Below, piece by piece: positions 1 through 6,424 of a DNA stretch of 21,421 nt. The stretch's first letter is position 1; the number at the start of each line of letters is the position of its first letter. Made by a program: the position numbers and the translations under genes. The notes beneath the pieces are model-generated. The model had not been told where the DNA came from. It saw only the letters and a program-made list of their open reading frames with translations, and did no database searches. The DNA is from Bacteroidetes bacterium UBA6661 (GTDB lineage Bacteria; Bacteroidota; Bacteroidia; AKYH767-A; OLB10). The stretch spans positions 38,456-59,876 of the forward strand of contig DKKR01000050.1 in the NCBI GenBank assembly GCA_002455375.1. Reading direction: 5' to 3'.

Positions 1-1154
1 ACATTATAGTATGTATTACCTCCTTTATCATAAGGCCCGGGTGAACTGATAGATGCACCGGCTACACCTGCCATATATGCTGGTTCTCGCCTTACTTTTA
101 AAGGCTTGGAAGGATCAATATAAATCAGATTCTTTTCATTGATAAATTTAACCAATTCAGGAAGTTGCTTTTCTATTGCTGACTGAAATTCATCCGGCTT
201 TACATGATTAAAAGAAATAGTATCAATCATCATTTTTATCATTACTAAACTATCAGCTGGCTTAGTTTTTGTTCCAAAATATTTTGGCCATAGCTTGTCT
301 GATATTTTATACATTTCATGATGTAGATAAGACTTTCGCTGCATTGCAGAGTCATAAATCTGTTGATAGGTATATTGACTTTGAATTTCGTATTCAAACT
401 TTTTTGCATACAAGTCTTTTCCCAACCTAAAACTTCTTGGGTTAGCATTTTTAAAGTCTTTCAGAAACACAATATAATCTTCAACTGCCTTTTTTGCATC
501 AGTCAGTGATTGCGTAATGTTTAATTTAACACCGGCCTTTAGTGTGGCTTGTTTTAGAGAGTCTGATAGGTCAGTCTCAAGTGCAGCTATGCCACCTGCA
601 TTCTGCTCTATTGCCAACTTAAGATGTTCATTTGTTGGGTTTGCAATGTTCTTTTTTGCTGCCTCGTAATATGATTTAAACTGTGAAAGTTTTTTGCCGA
701 TATTTACAAGTCTTTTATTGAGTGGCTCATAATTTTCGGATAACATAAATGCTACATTGCCTGTTGCATTGTATGATGAAGGATTCCATTGCCAGCCTTT
801 CATTTCTGTGATGTAAAAAATATTGCTGTTGAGATAATTTTCAATCAGACCAAAATCCATTCTGTTTAAACTGCTCAATGTCGCTTTATCAAATGTTTTT
901 AAAGAATCGAGATATGATTTTGAAAAAGCTACTTGCCCATTACGATATTGTTCATTATTAACTTCAAGAATGGAGTCGTATGCATGATAACCTATTTCAG
1001 TTGCCCACATTGGATTATGCTTCCACAAGTCTTTTATAAATCTTTCTTTAAAAGAATCAAAACGTTTGTCTGTGCCGGTTGACTCATTACCTGCAAATGA
1101 AATTGTGTTGCTCATACAGAAAATAACAACTAACAAAATGAAATATTTTCTCAT
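1..1154 (-). CDS. Exported DUF885-family protein, N-terminal part (C-terminus beyond the left edge)
   Basis: The reading frame opens at ATG 1154-1152 and stays open for 384 codons to the left edge, so the gene is cut by the window. The product begins with a basic start (MRK), a hydrophobic stretch of about 17 residues and a small-residue cleavage site near SFA-G (residue 21), a type I signal peptide for export to the periplasm or outside. The mature part is largely helical and charged. Early residues read DLWKHNPMWATEIGYHAYDS, the DPxWATxxG-type opening common in DUF885 proteins, many of which are predicted metallohydrolases or peptidases with an HExxH-like motif near the C-terminus. That motif would lie outside the window, so enzymatic activity cannot be judged. 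The gene is followed downstream by unknown sequence and preceded by rng on the same strand with about 100 bases between. A TACCTTAG element at 1187-1180 resembles a Bacteroidota -7 box. The family call rests on remembered sequence character, not on a search. Confidence 0.75.
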   Translation of the reverse strand, partial: MRKYFILLVVIFCMSNTISFAGNESTGTDKRFDSFKERFIKDLWKHNPMWATEIGYHAYDSILEVNNEQYRNGQVAFSKSYLDSLKTFDKATLSSLNRMDFGLIENYLNSNIFYITEMKGWQWNPSSYNATGNVAFMLSENYEPLNKRLVNIGKKLSQFKSYYEAAKKNIANPTNEHLKLAIEQNAGGIAALETDLSDSLKQATLKAGVKLNITQSLTDAKKAVEDYIVFLKDFKNANPRSFRLGKDLYAKKFEYEIQSQYTYQQIYDSAMQRKSYLHHEMYKISDKLWPKYFGTKTKPADSLVMIKMMIDTISFNHVKPDEFQSAIEKQLPELVKFINEKNLIYIDPSKPLKVRREPAYMAGVAGASISSPGPYDKGGNTYYN

Positions 1155-1179
1155 TATTATGAATGGTTTTTAAGGAATG

Positions 1180-1187
1180 CTAAGGTA
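1180..1187 (-). promoter_or_regulatory. Possible -7 box before the DUF885 gene
   Basis: On the minus strand the bases read TACCTTAG, one mismatch from the Bacteroidota -7 consensus TAnnTTTG, 25 bases before the start codon. No convincing TTTG element lies about 20 bases upstream, so this is a weak call. Confidence 0.25.
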
Positions 1188-1221
1188 GTGTATTTAAAAT
1201 CTATCCCTGAATATACTTCAT

Positions 1222-1253
1222 AAGATTTTATGAATGTCAAACATTCTAATCTT
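1222..1253 (-). terminator. Imperfect hairpin just after rng
   Basis: AAGATT (1222-1227) pairs with AATCTT (1248-1253), and GAATGT pairs with ACATTC around a 3-base loop, with a small asymmetric internal loop between the two stems. It starts 2 bases after the rng stop codon. No clear U-run follows on the minus strand, so it may be an RNA 3'-end stabiliser or a weak terminator, or it may be chance. Confidence 0.3.
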
Positions 1254-1254
1254 A

Positions 1255-2808
1255 CTATATCTTTATCTCTTCGCCTTTGGTATTATAAAAAGCAAACTGT
1301 GTAACCGCAAAAGAACTTACTGCTTCTATACTAACTTTTATTTTATGCTTTAAATACCATTTCCATTTAATTGAAATAAATCCTTTTTTCAAATATGCTT
1401 CAATATATGGATGTACATGCAAAATAATTTTCTTTTCGTTTTGTTCATGCGCAAAATAGCGAACGTTGTTCTCTATTTCATCAATAAGTAAAATACTTGC
1501 TTTAATTTCACCTGTGCCATTACATGACGGACATTTTTCAGTAGTTGAAATTTTCATTTCCGGTCGCACACGTTCACGGGTCATCTGAATTAACCCAAAT
1601 TTACTTGGCGGCAAAACAGTATGACGTGCAGGATCTTTTTTCATCTCTTCCTTTAGCACTTCATGTAACTGACGCTTATGTTCAAGATTGATCATGTCAA
1701 TAAAGTCAACGACAATGATACCCCCCATATCACGCAACCTCAATTGTCTGGCAATTTCTTTTGCTGCCATGCAGTTGGTTTCAAAAGCATTTTTTTCCTG
1801 ACTGTCGCTATCTCCTCTGTTACGACCTCCACTGTTAACATCAATAACATGCATGGCCTCAGTATGCTCAATCACTAAGTAAGCACTATTCTGCAAAGCT
1901 ACGGTTTTGCCAAAGTCAGATTTTATCTGTTTATCAATTCCGAAATGTTCAAAGATGGGTTGCTTATTCTTAAATAGCTTAACAATTTCTTCCTGCTCCG
2001 GTGCAATGCTTCTCAGGTATGACTTAATCTCATCATAAAGAAGATTGTCATTAACATGAATATGGTTAAAATTCGGATTGAGCATGTCGCGTAGGATAGA
2101 TGAAGTGCGGTCAATCTCTCCCAACACTTTTTGTCCCGGCTGTGCTACTTTTAACGTGTCATAAAATAAATTCCAGCGCATCAGCACATCCTGAATATCC
2201 TTATCAAGTTCTGCAACTTTCTTTCCTTCCGCAACTGTCCTGACTATGATACCAAAATTTTTAGGCTTAATGCTAAGGGCAAGTCGTTTCAAACGGTTAC
2301 GCTCTTCAGGACTTTTTATTTTTGATGAAACTGAAACGTGATTGTAATAAGGTGAAACTACAAAGTATCGTCCTGCAATGGAAATCTCTGTAGTAATTCT
2401 TGGTCCTTTGGTTGAAATTGGCTCTTTCGCAATCTGAACAGGAAGCCACAAACCGGAACTCATAACCTGAGTTATTTTACCGGTTTTAATTATATCTTTT
2501 TCAAGTTCAAAATTATTCAAAGTGGCATTGTTCTGCCTTCCACTTTGTGTGTCTTTTACAAATTTTAAAAGTGACTGAAACTGTGGACCTAAATCCAGAT
2601 AATGCAAAAAGGCATCTTTCTCATAGCCAATATCAACAAATGCAGCGTTGAGTGAAGGCATGAGCTTTTTTACCTTGCCCAGGTAAATGTCGCCAACGGC
2701 AAAACTTCTGTCCTTCTTTTCGCTGTTTAATTCAACCAGCTTTTTTTCTTCAAGGAGGGCAATACGTACTTCCGATGGACTTGAGTCTATAACTAAATCA
2801 TTGCTCAA
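1255..2808 (-). CDS. rng: Ribonuclease G (RNase E/G family endoribonuclease)
   Basis: This 517-residue protein is a single-strand-specific endoribonuclease of the RNase E/G family, acting in the cytoplasm on 16S rRNA 5' maturation and mRNA decay. The N-terminal S1-like RNA-binding fold is seen at about residues 34-75 (VGDIYLGKVKKLMPSLNAAF, then VDIGYEKDAFLHY). The two metal-binding catalytic aspartates fall in VIDVNSGG (D323) and VVDFIDM (D368). The zinc-link motif CPSCNGTG (C426, C429), which pairs protomers in this family, is intact. The length is close to E. coli RNase G (about 490) with no long RNase E-type C-terminal scaffold. A stretch at about residues 80-110 interrupts the S1 region, as is common in Bacteroidota members. 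It is the last gene of the HU - TPR - mS38-like - rng cluster, 92 bases after the mS38-like gene. The identification is firm; RNase G rather than RNase E is chosen from length. Confidence 0.96.
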   Translation of the reverse strand: MSNDLVIDSSPSEVRIALLEEKKLVELNSEKKDRSFAVGDIYLGKVKKLMPSLNAAFVDIGYEKDAFLHYLDLGPQFQSLLKFVKDTQSGRQNNATLNNFELEKDIIKTGKITQVMSSGLWLPVQIAKEPISTKGPRITTEISIAGRYFVVSPYYNHVSVSSKIKSPEERNRLKRLALSIKPKNFGIIVRTVAEGKKVAELDKDIQDVLMRWNLFYDTLKVAQPGQKVLGEIDRTSSILRDMLNPNFNHIHVNDNLLYDEIKSYLRSIAPEQEEIVKLFKNKQPIFEHFGIDKQIKSDFGKTVALQNSAYLVIEHTEAMHVIDVNSGGRNRGDSDSQEKNAFETNCMAAKEIARQLRLRDMGGIIVVDFIDMINLEHKRQLHEVLKEEMKKDPARHTVLPPSKFGLIQMTRERVRPEMKISTTEKCPSCNGTGEIKASILLIDEIENNVRYFAHEQNEKKIILHVHPYIEAYLKKGFISIKWKWYLKHKIKVSIEAVSSFAVTQFAFYNTKGEEIKI

Positions 2809-2900
2809 GACGCAAATTTTAATTGATTAGAGGGTAGATAACCCTAAAAAACAGATTTTAACTGAGATAATATACCCCTGTTAGATCTGCAAACACTTGA

Positions 2901-2990
2901 TTATTTTTTCTTGTGTCTGTTTTTTCTCAATCTCTTCTTACGCTTGTGAGTAGCCATTTTATGGCGTTTTCTTTTCTTACCGCTTGGCAT
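2901..2990 (-). CDS. 29-residue AURKAIP1/COX24 (mS38)-like basic protein, probable ribosome-associated
   Basis: ATG at 2990-2988 opens a 29-codon frame ending at TAA 2903-2901. The product starts MPSGKKRKRHKMATHKRKKR and is almost entirely Lys, Arg and His. The pattern K-R-x-K-M-x-x-H-K-R-K-K-R-x-R-K matches the conserved C-terminal segment of AURKAIP1/COX24, the mitochondrial small-subunit ribosomal protein mS38, and tiny proteins of this kind are widespread in Bacteroidota. The likely role is binding rRNA in the ribosome; this is inference from the family and composition. It lies between the TPR gene (71 bases upstream) and rng (92 bases downstream). Its own promoter-like element TACTTTTG is at 3051-3044. 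Its small size makes it easy for gene callers to miss. Coding is supported by the family match and the flanking gene order. Confidence 0.88.
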   Translation of the reverse strand: MPSGKKRKRHKMATHKRKKRLRKNRHKKK

Positions 2991-3043
2991 GTTATTTTAA
3001 TATTTTTTATTTAAATTATTGTTATAGTGTTTTTTAAGGTGTG

Positions 3044-3051
3044 CAAAAGTA
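3044..3051 (-). promoter_or_regulatory. Promoter -7 box before the mS38-like gene and rng
   Basis: On the minus strand the bases read TACTTTTG followed by C, an exact match to the Bacteroidota -7 consensus TAnnTTTG. It lies between the TPR stop and the mS38-like start, about 53 bases before that start. The -33 region has no clear TTTG. The same octamer precedes the HU gene. This suggests that the small protein and rng can be transcribed independently of HU and TPR. Confidence 0.45.
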
Positions 3052-3062
3052 ATATATTCTTT

Positions 3063-3878
3063 TTATTTAGCAGCCTTTGTTTGCAACTCTTTTATATAAG
3101 AATCTATTTCGGCAATAGCCTTGGTATTGTTGGAAAGCGATTTATAAGTCTCAAAACTCTTTATAGCCTCTTCATTATTTCCCATCTGAACATAGGTTTG
3201 ACCTATAAATACATACATATCAATTCGTGATGGATTGATTTGCAGCACTTTATTAAATCGTTCCAAAGCTTTATCAAACTGATTGGACTTTACCGACAAA
3301 AACCCTAAATTGAGTAATGCATTTTCATGATTAGGGTCTTTTTCAACCACTTCCTTCAGCATGGTTATGCCCTGCATTGGATTGTTTGTACCCTCAGCAT
3401 AGCATATTCCCAAATCGGTTTTTGCATTCAGATTTTCCGGATTAATCTTTAACACTTCCGAGTAACTTGCAATTGCTTTACCTACAAAATAGTCTCTGCT
3501 TAAAGAATCCTGTGCTTGTTTCCATGCATCAAAATAACGATAAGCTGCATTAATGTATGACTTTTCTGTAGGTGCTCCCTTTGCTAACAGCTCCATATAA
3601 TGTGCAGCCAATCCAGGCACATTATTTCTATCCCAAAAAGCTGCTACTGAGTCAAATCGCTCAGGCTCTTTGAGACTGCTAAACTCATCAATCTGATGAT
3701 GTTGAGTCGTATCAAGTGAAAGCTTTGCCTGTTGTTCAAATTGATCAATACTAAAACCCTCTGTTGCCGGAATTTTGGCAGCGTGGTCACTTTTTTTATG
3801 TCTTGGAAGAAGAAATAATAAACCAACAAGAACAACAGCAGAAACACCAATGAGTGTACTTTTAGAAAATGAACTCAT
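3063..3878 (-). CDS. Membrane-anchored tetratricopeptide-repeat protein
   Basis: This 271-residue protein has an N-terminal membrane segment at about residues 8-24 (STLIGVSAVVLVGLLFLLP) followed by basic RHKK, so it is probably anchored with the C-terminal bulk either periplasmic or cytosolic; the positive charges after the segment favour a cytosolic C-terminus. From about residue 110 on there are three to four TPR-like helical hairpins. The clearest run is LNLGFLSVKSNQFDKALERF then NKVLQINPSRIDMYVFIGQT, each with the typical G-Y/F-A-P positions. TPR arrays mediate protein-protein contacts; the partner is unknown. It starts 8 bases after the HU stop, so the two are almost certainly co-transcribed. 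Gene sets of HU, a TPR protein and ribonuclease G recur in Bacteroidota (from general knowledge). No enzymatic motif is seen. Confidence 0.85.
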   Translation of the reverse strand: MSSFSKSTLIGVSAVVLVGLLFLLPRHKKSDHAAKIPATEGFSIDQFEQQAKLSLDTTQHHQIDEFSSLKEPERFDSVAAFWDRNNVPGLAAHYMELLAKGAPTEKSYINAAYRYFDAWKQAQDSLSRDYFVGKAIASYSEVLKINPENLNAKTDLGICYAEGTNNPMQGITMLKEVVEKDPNHENALLNLGFLSVKSNQFDKALERFNKVLQINPSRIDMYVFIGQTYVQMGNNEEAIKSFETYKSLSNNTKAIAEIDSYIKELQTKAAK

Positions 3879-3886
3879 CAGTCAGA

Positions 3887-4195
3887 TTACAGCTGTGGCT
3901 GCGACTCTTTTTTCTTATAAGCGTTCTTTACTTTATCAGTAAAAGTTTTTGCAGGCTTAAAGGCAGGAATAAAATGCTCTGGGATAATAATTGCAGTATT
4001 CTTGGTTATGATACGACCAGTTTTCTGCGCTCTTTTTTTAACAATAAAACTACCAAAACCTCTCAAATACACATTGTCTTGCTGTACTAAAGAGTTTTTC
4101 ACTACTTTCATCATGGACTCAACTACATTCTGAACCACCATTTTCTCAATACCGGTTTTAATCGAAATTTCGTTAACCAACTCTGCTTTTGTCAT
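3887..4195 (-). CDS. HU-family DNA-binding protein
   Basis: A 102-residue HU/IHF-type nucleoid protein. The N-terminal helices read MTKAELVNEISIKTGIEK, followed by the saddle motif GFGSFIVKKRAQKTGR and the C-terminal strand/helix PEHFIPAFKPAKTFTDKV. HU dimers bend and compact DNA without strong sequence specificity. At the tip of the DNA-binding arm, where classical HU has RNP with a DNA-intercalating proline, this protein reads GRIITKNT, so the usual kinking proline is absent. The C-terminus carries an extra basic tail (NAYKKKESQPQL) of about 12 residues beyond the typical 90-residue HU. It is the first gene of the minus-strand cluster, with a good -7 box TACTTTTG about 47 bases upstream. 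Confidence 0.93.
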   Translation of the reverse strand: MTKAELVNEISIKTGIEKMVVQNVVESMMKVVKNSLVQQDNVYLRGFGSFIVKKRAQKTGRIITKNTAIIIPEHFIPAFKPAKTFTDKVKNAYKKKESQPQL

Positions 4196-4241
4196 TTTAT
4201 ATAAAATTTAAAGTTAATATCAATTTGTTTTTATGGGAGCG

Positions 4242-4249
4242 CAAAAGTA
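4242..4249 (-). promoter_or_regulatory. Promoter -7 box for the HU-TPR cluster
   Basis: Minus-strand TACTTTTG exactly fits the Bacteroidota -7 consensus TAnnTTTG. A TTTT tetramer sits 20 bases upstream, one base off the -33 TTTG. It lies 47 bases before the HU start in the divergent HU/aspS intergenic region (4196-4422), which holds no other gene. Confidence 0.5.
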
Positions 4250-4390
4250 ATCTTTATTTGGTGAAAATGAAAATATTATGTCAATTATAAGTCACTAATC
4301 GCTTAACTATTAAAAGTATTGGAATACCTGCGTTAAAAATGGGTTTAGAAATATTATACTGTTCCATAATTCAGAAGGCACTAAATTCTC

Positions 4391-4398
4391 TAATTTCG
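4391..4398 (+). promoter_or_regulatory. Possible -7 box for aspS
   Basis: TAATTTCG is one base from TAnnTTTG and lies 25 bases before the aspS start. No clear -33 element is present. The same octamer occurs before nuoJ, so TTCG may be an accepted variant here. Confidence 0.35.
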
Positions 4399-4422
4399 GC
4401 ACTCTTTTAATTTCAGGACAAT

Positions 4423-6180
4423 ATGCTACGTACACATACTTGCGGTGAGCTAAATATTTCTCACAAAGGCCAACAGGTTTCACTCAGTGGTTGGGTTCAG
4501 CGGTCGCGCGACCTTGGCGGAATGACCTTTGTTGACCTGCGCGACAGATACGGATTAACACAATTGGTATTTGACATGGATAGCAATGCTGAATTATGTC
4601 AGCAGGCACGTACCCTCGGACGTGAATTTGTAGTTCAATGCCACGGTGTTGTTGCTGAAAGAAGCAGTAAAAACAACAAACTTGCAACCGGTGAAATTGA
4701 AATTATAGTCGAAAAAATTGTCATCCTCAACCGCTCAGAAATTCCTCCTTTTACCATAGAAGAAAACACAGATGGTGGTGACGAGCTACGAATGAAGTAT
4801 CGTTATCTTGACCTGCGCAGATCGAATGTAAAAGCTAATTTTGAATTGAGACATCGAATGGCTTCGGCAGTTCGGAATTATTTAGACCAGCAACAATTTA
4901 TTGAGGTAGAAACACCTGTTCTTATTAAATCTACCCCTGAAGGCGCACGCGATTTTGTTGTACCTTCAAGAGTGCATAACGGTCAGTTTTATGCTTTGCC
5001 GCAATCACCGCAAACATTTAAACAACTACTGATGGTGGCAGGATTTGACCGTTATTATCAGATAGTAAAATGCTTTCGTGATGAAGACCTCCGAGCTGAC
5101 AGACAACCTGAGTTTACACAGATAGATTGTGAGATGAGTTTTATTGAACAAGAAGATATTTTAGCTGTGTTTGAAGGATTGGTCATCCATCTTTTCAAAG
5201 AGGTAAAAAATATTACAATACCTCCACTGCATAGAATGAGTTATGCCGATGCCATGAAATATTATGGTAATGATAAACCGGATATGCGTTTTGACATGAA
5301 AATTGTTGCTTATAAAGATGAAAGCTGTCAGCAATTTATCATACCCGGAAAATTTAAAGTTGTTGATGAAGCAGAATATGTTGGAGGAATTGTTTGTAAA
5401 GGTTGTGCAGAATATACACGTAAACAGGTTGATGAATTGACAGATTGGGTTAAGCGTCCGCAAATTGGTGCAGGAGGATTAATTTACATACGTTATAACA
5501 CAGATGGAAGTATTAAGTCGAGTATTGATAAATTCTATTCTCAGGAAGAACTAAAAACTATTCTTGAACATGCACATGCCATGCCAGGAGACTTACTTCT
5601 GATTCTTACCGGCATTGAAAATAAAACCCGAAAAGCATTGAGTGAACTTCGTCTGGAAATGGGAAACCGGTTAGGACTCAGAGATAAAAACAATTATTCA
5701 TGCTTGTGGGTATATGATTTTCCATTGCTTGAATGGAATGAAGAGTCAGAGCGATTTCATGCCATGCACCACCCATTTACATCACCAAAAACTGAGGATG
5801 TTTCTTTACTGAAAACCAATCCGGGAAAAGTACGTGCCAACGCTTATGATTTGGTTATCAATGGCGTTGAAATAGGTGGTGGATCTATCCGAATTTTTGA
5901 TAAAAAACTGCAAGCTCAAATGTTTGAAGTACTTGGCTTTACAGAGGAAAAAGCTCAGGAGCAGTTCGGTTTTCTGATGAATGCTTTTCAATACGGTGCG
6001 CCACCGCATGGTGGAATTGCATTTGGTTTCGACAGACTTTGTTCTCTGTTTGGTGGATCTGAATCAATACGTGATTTTATTGCTTTTCCAAAAAATAATG
6101 CTGCTCGTGACATTATGATTGATGCACCTTCTGCCATTGACGAAACGCAACTTAAGGAATTGGGCATAAGAACACTTTAG
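4423..6180 (+). CDS. aspS: Aspartyl-tRNA synthetase
   Basis: This 585-residue class II synthetase charges tRNA-Asp with aspartate. The order of parts is the bacterial one. An N-terminal OB-fold anticodon-binding domain covers about residues 1-105 (GWVQRSRDLGGMTFVDLRDR). The catalytic core follows, with motif 1 near ETPVLIKSTPEGARDF, motif 2 with CFRDEDLRADRQPEFTQID, and the signature YALPQSPQTFKQLLMVAGFD. The bacterial insertion (GAD) domain covers about residues 290-420. Motif 3 is GGIAFGFDRLCSLFGG near the C-terminus. Length matches E. coli AspRS (590). Whether it is discriminating or also charges tRNA-Asn cannot be decided here. It is a single-gene unit: the HU cluster is divergent on its left and 244 bases separate it from the next gene. 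Confidence 0.98.
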   Translation: MLRTHTCGELNISHKGQQVSLSGWVQRSRDLGGMTFVDLRDRYGLTQLVFDMDSNAELCQQARTLGREFVVQCHGVVAERSSKNNKLATGEIEIIVEKIVILNRSEIPPFTIEENTDGGDELRMKYRYLDLRRSNVKANFELRHRMASAVRNYLDQQQFIEVETPVLIKSTPEGARDFVVPSRVHNGQFYALPQSPQTFKQLLMVAGFDRYYQIVKCFRDEDLRADRQPEFTQIDCEMSFIEQEDILAVFEGLVIHLFKEVKNITIPPLHRMSYADAMKYYGNDKPDMRFDMKIVAYKDESCQQFIIPGKFKVVDEAEYVGGIVCKGCAEYTRKQVDELTDWVKRPQIGAGGLIYIRYNTDGSIKSSIDKFYSQEELKTILEHAHAMPGDLLLILTGIENKTRKALSELRLEMGNRLGLRDKNNYSCLWVYDFPLLEWNEESERFHAMHHPFTSPKTEDVSLLKTNPGKVRANAYDLVINGVEIGGGSIRIFDKKLQAQMFEVLGFTEEKAQEQFGFLMNAFQYGAPPHGGIAFGFDRLCSLFGGSESIRDFIAFPKNNAARDIMIDAPSAIDETQLKELGIRTL

Positions 6181-6424
6181 CTCATTACCAACAAAACATA
6201 GCCTTTCACCCTGAAATTGGAATTGTTGAGCGATTTTTTTCGTTTTTCCGTTCTATGGTGTATTAAATAGGGGGATTCTTTGTCACATTTCTATAAATAA
6301 TGCGTATAATTTAATTTATTTTTAAAAAAAACATACATTTTTAAAATATGCATAGTAAATTTGGCAATTATTAAGTTTAAATATAAATAAATATATTAGA
6401 AGAACATCTACAAAATAATTTAAC
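6181..6424 (+). other. Intergenic leader region before the T9SS cargo gene
   Basis: About 244 very A+T-rich bases with no gene visible on either strand. I see no convincing rho-independent terminator for aspS, only T-runs near 6233-6246 without a paired stem. The promoter-like element TAAATTTG lies at 6356-6363. Confidence 0.5.
6356..6363 (+). promoter_or_regulatory. Promoter -7 box for the T9SS cargo gene
   Basis: TAAATTTG followed by GC exactly fits the Bacteroidota -7 consensus TAnnTTTG. The -33 region is T-rich but lacks TTTG at the right distance. Transcription from here would give an A+T-rich leader of about 55 bases. Confidence 0.42.

Noticed and set aside
1678..1878. Open frame of 66 codons on the plus strand inside rng
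   Set aside because: Lies entirely opposite conserved RNase G catalytic sequence; the product has no recognisable character.
2831..2845. Small hairpin AGGGT-AGATA-ACCCT upstream of rng
   Set aside because: Only 5 base pairs, and on the minus strand the T-run precedes rather than follows it, so it is not a terminator.
6181..6424. Possible terminator or small RNA between aspS and the T9SS gene
   Set aside because: T-runs are present but no paired stem could be found by eye.
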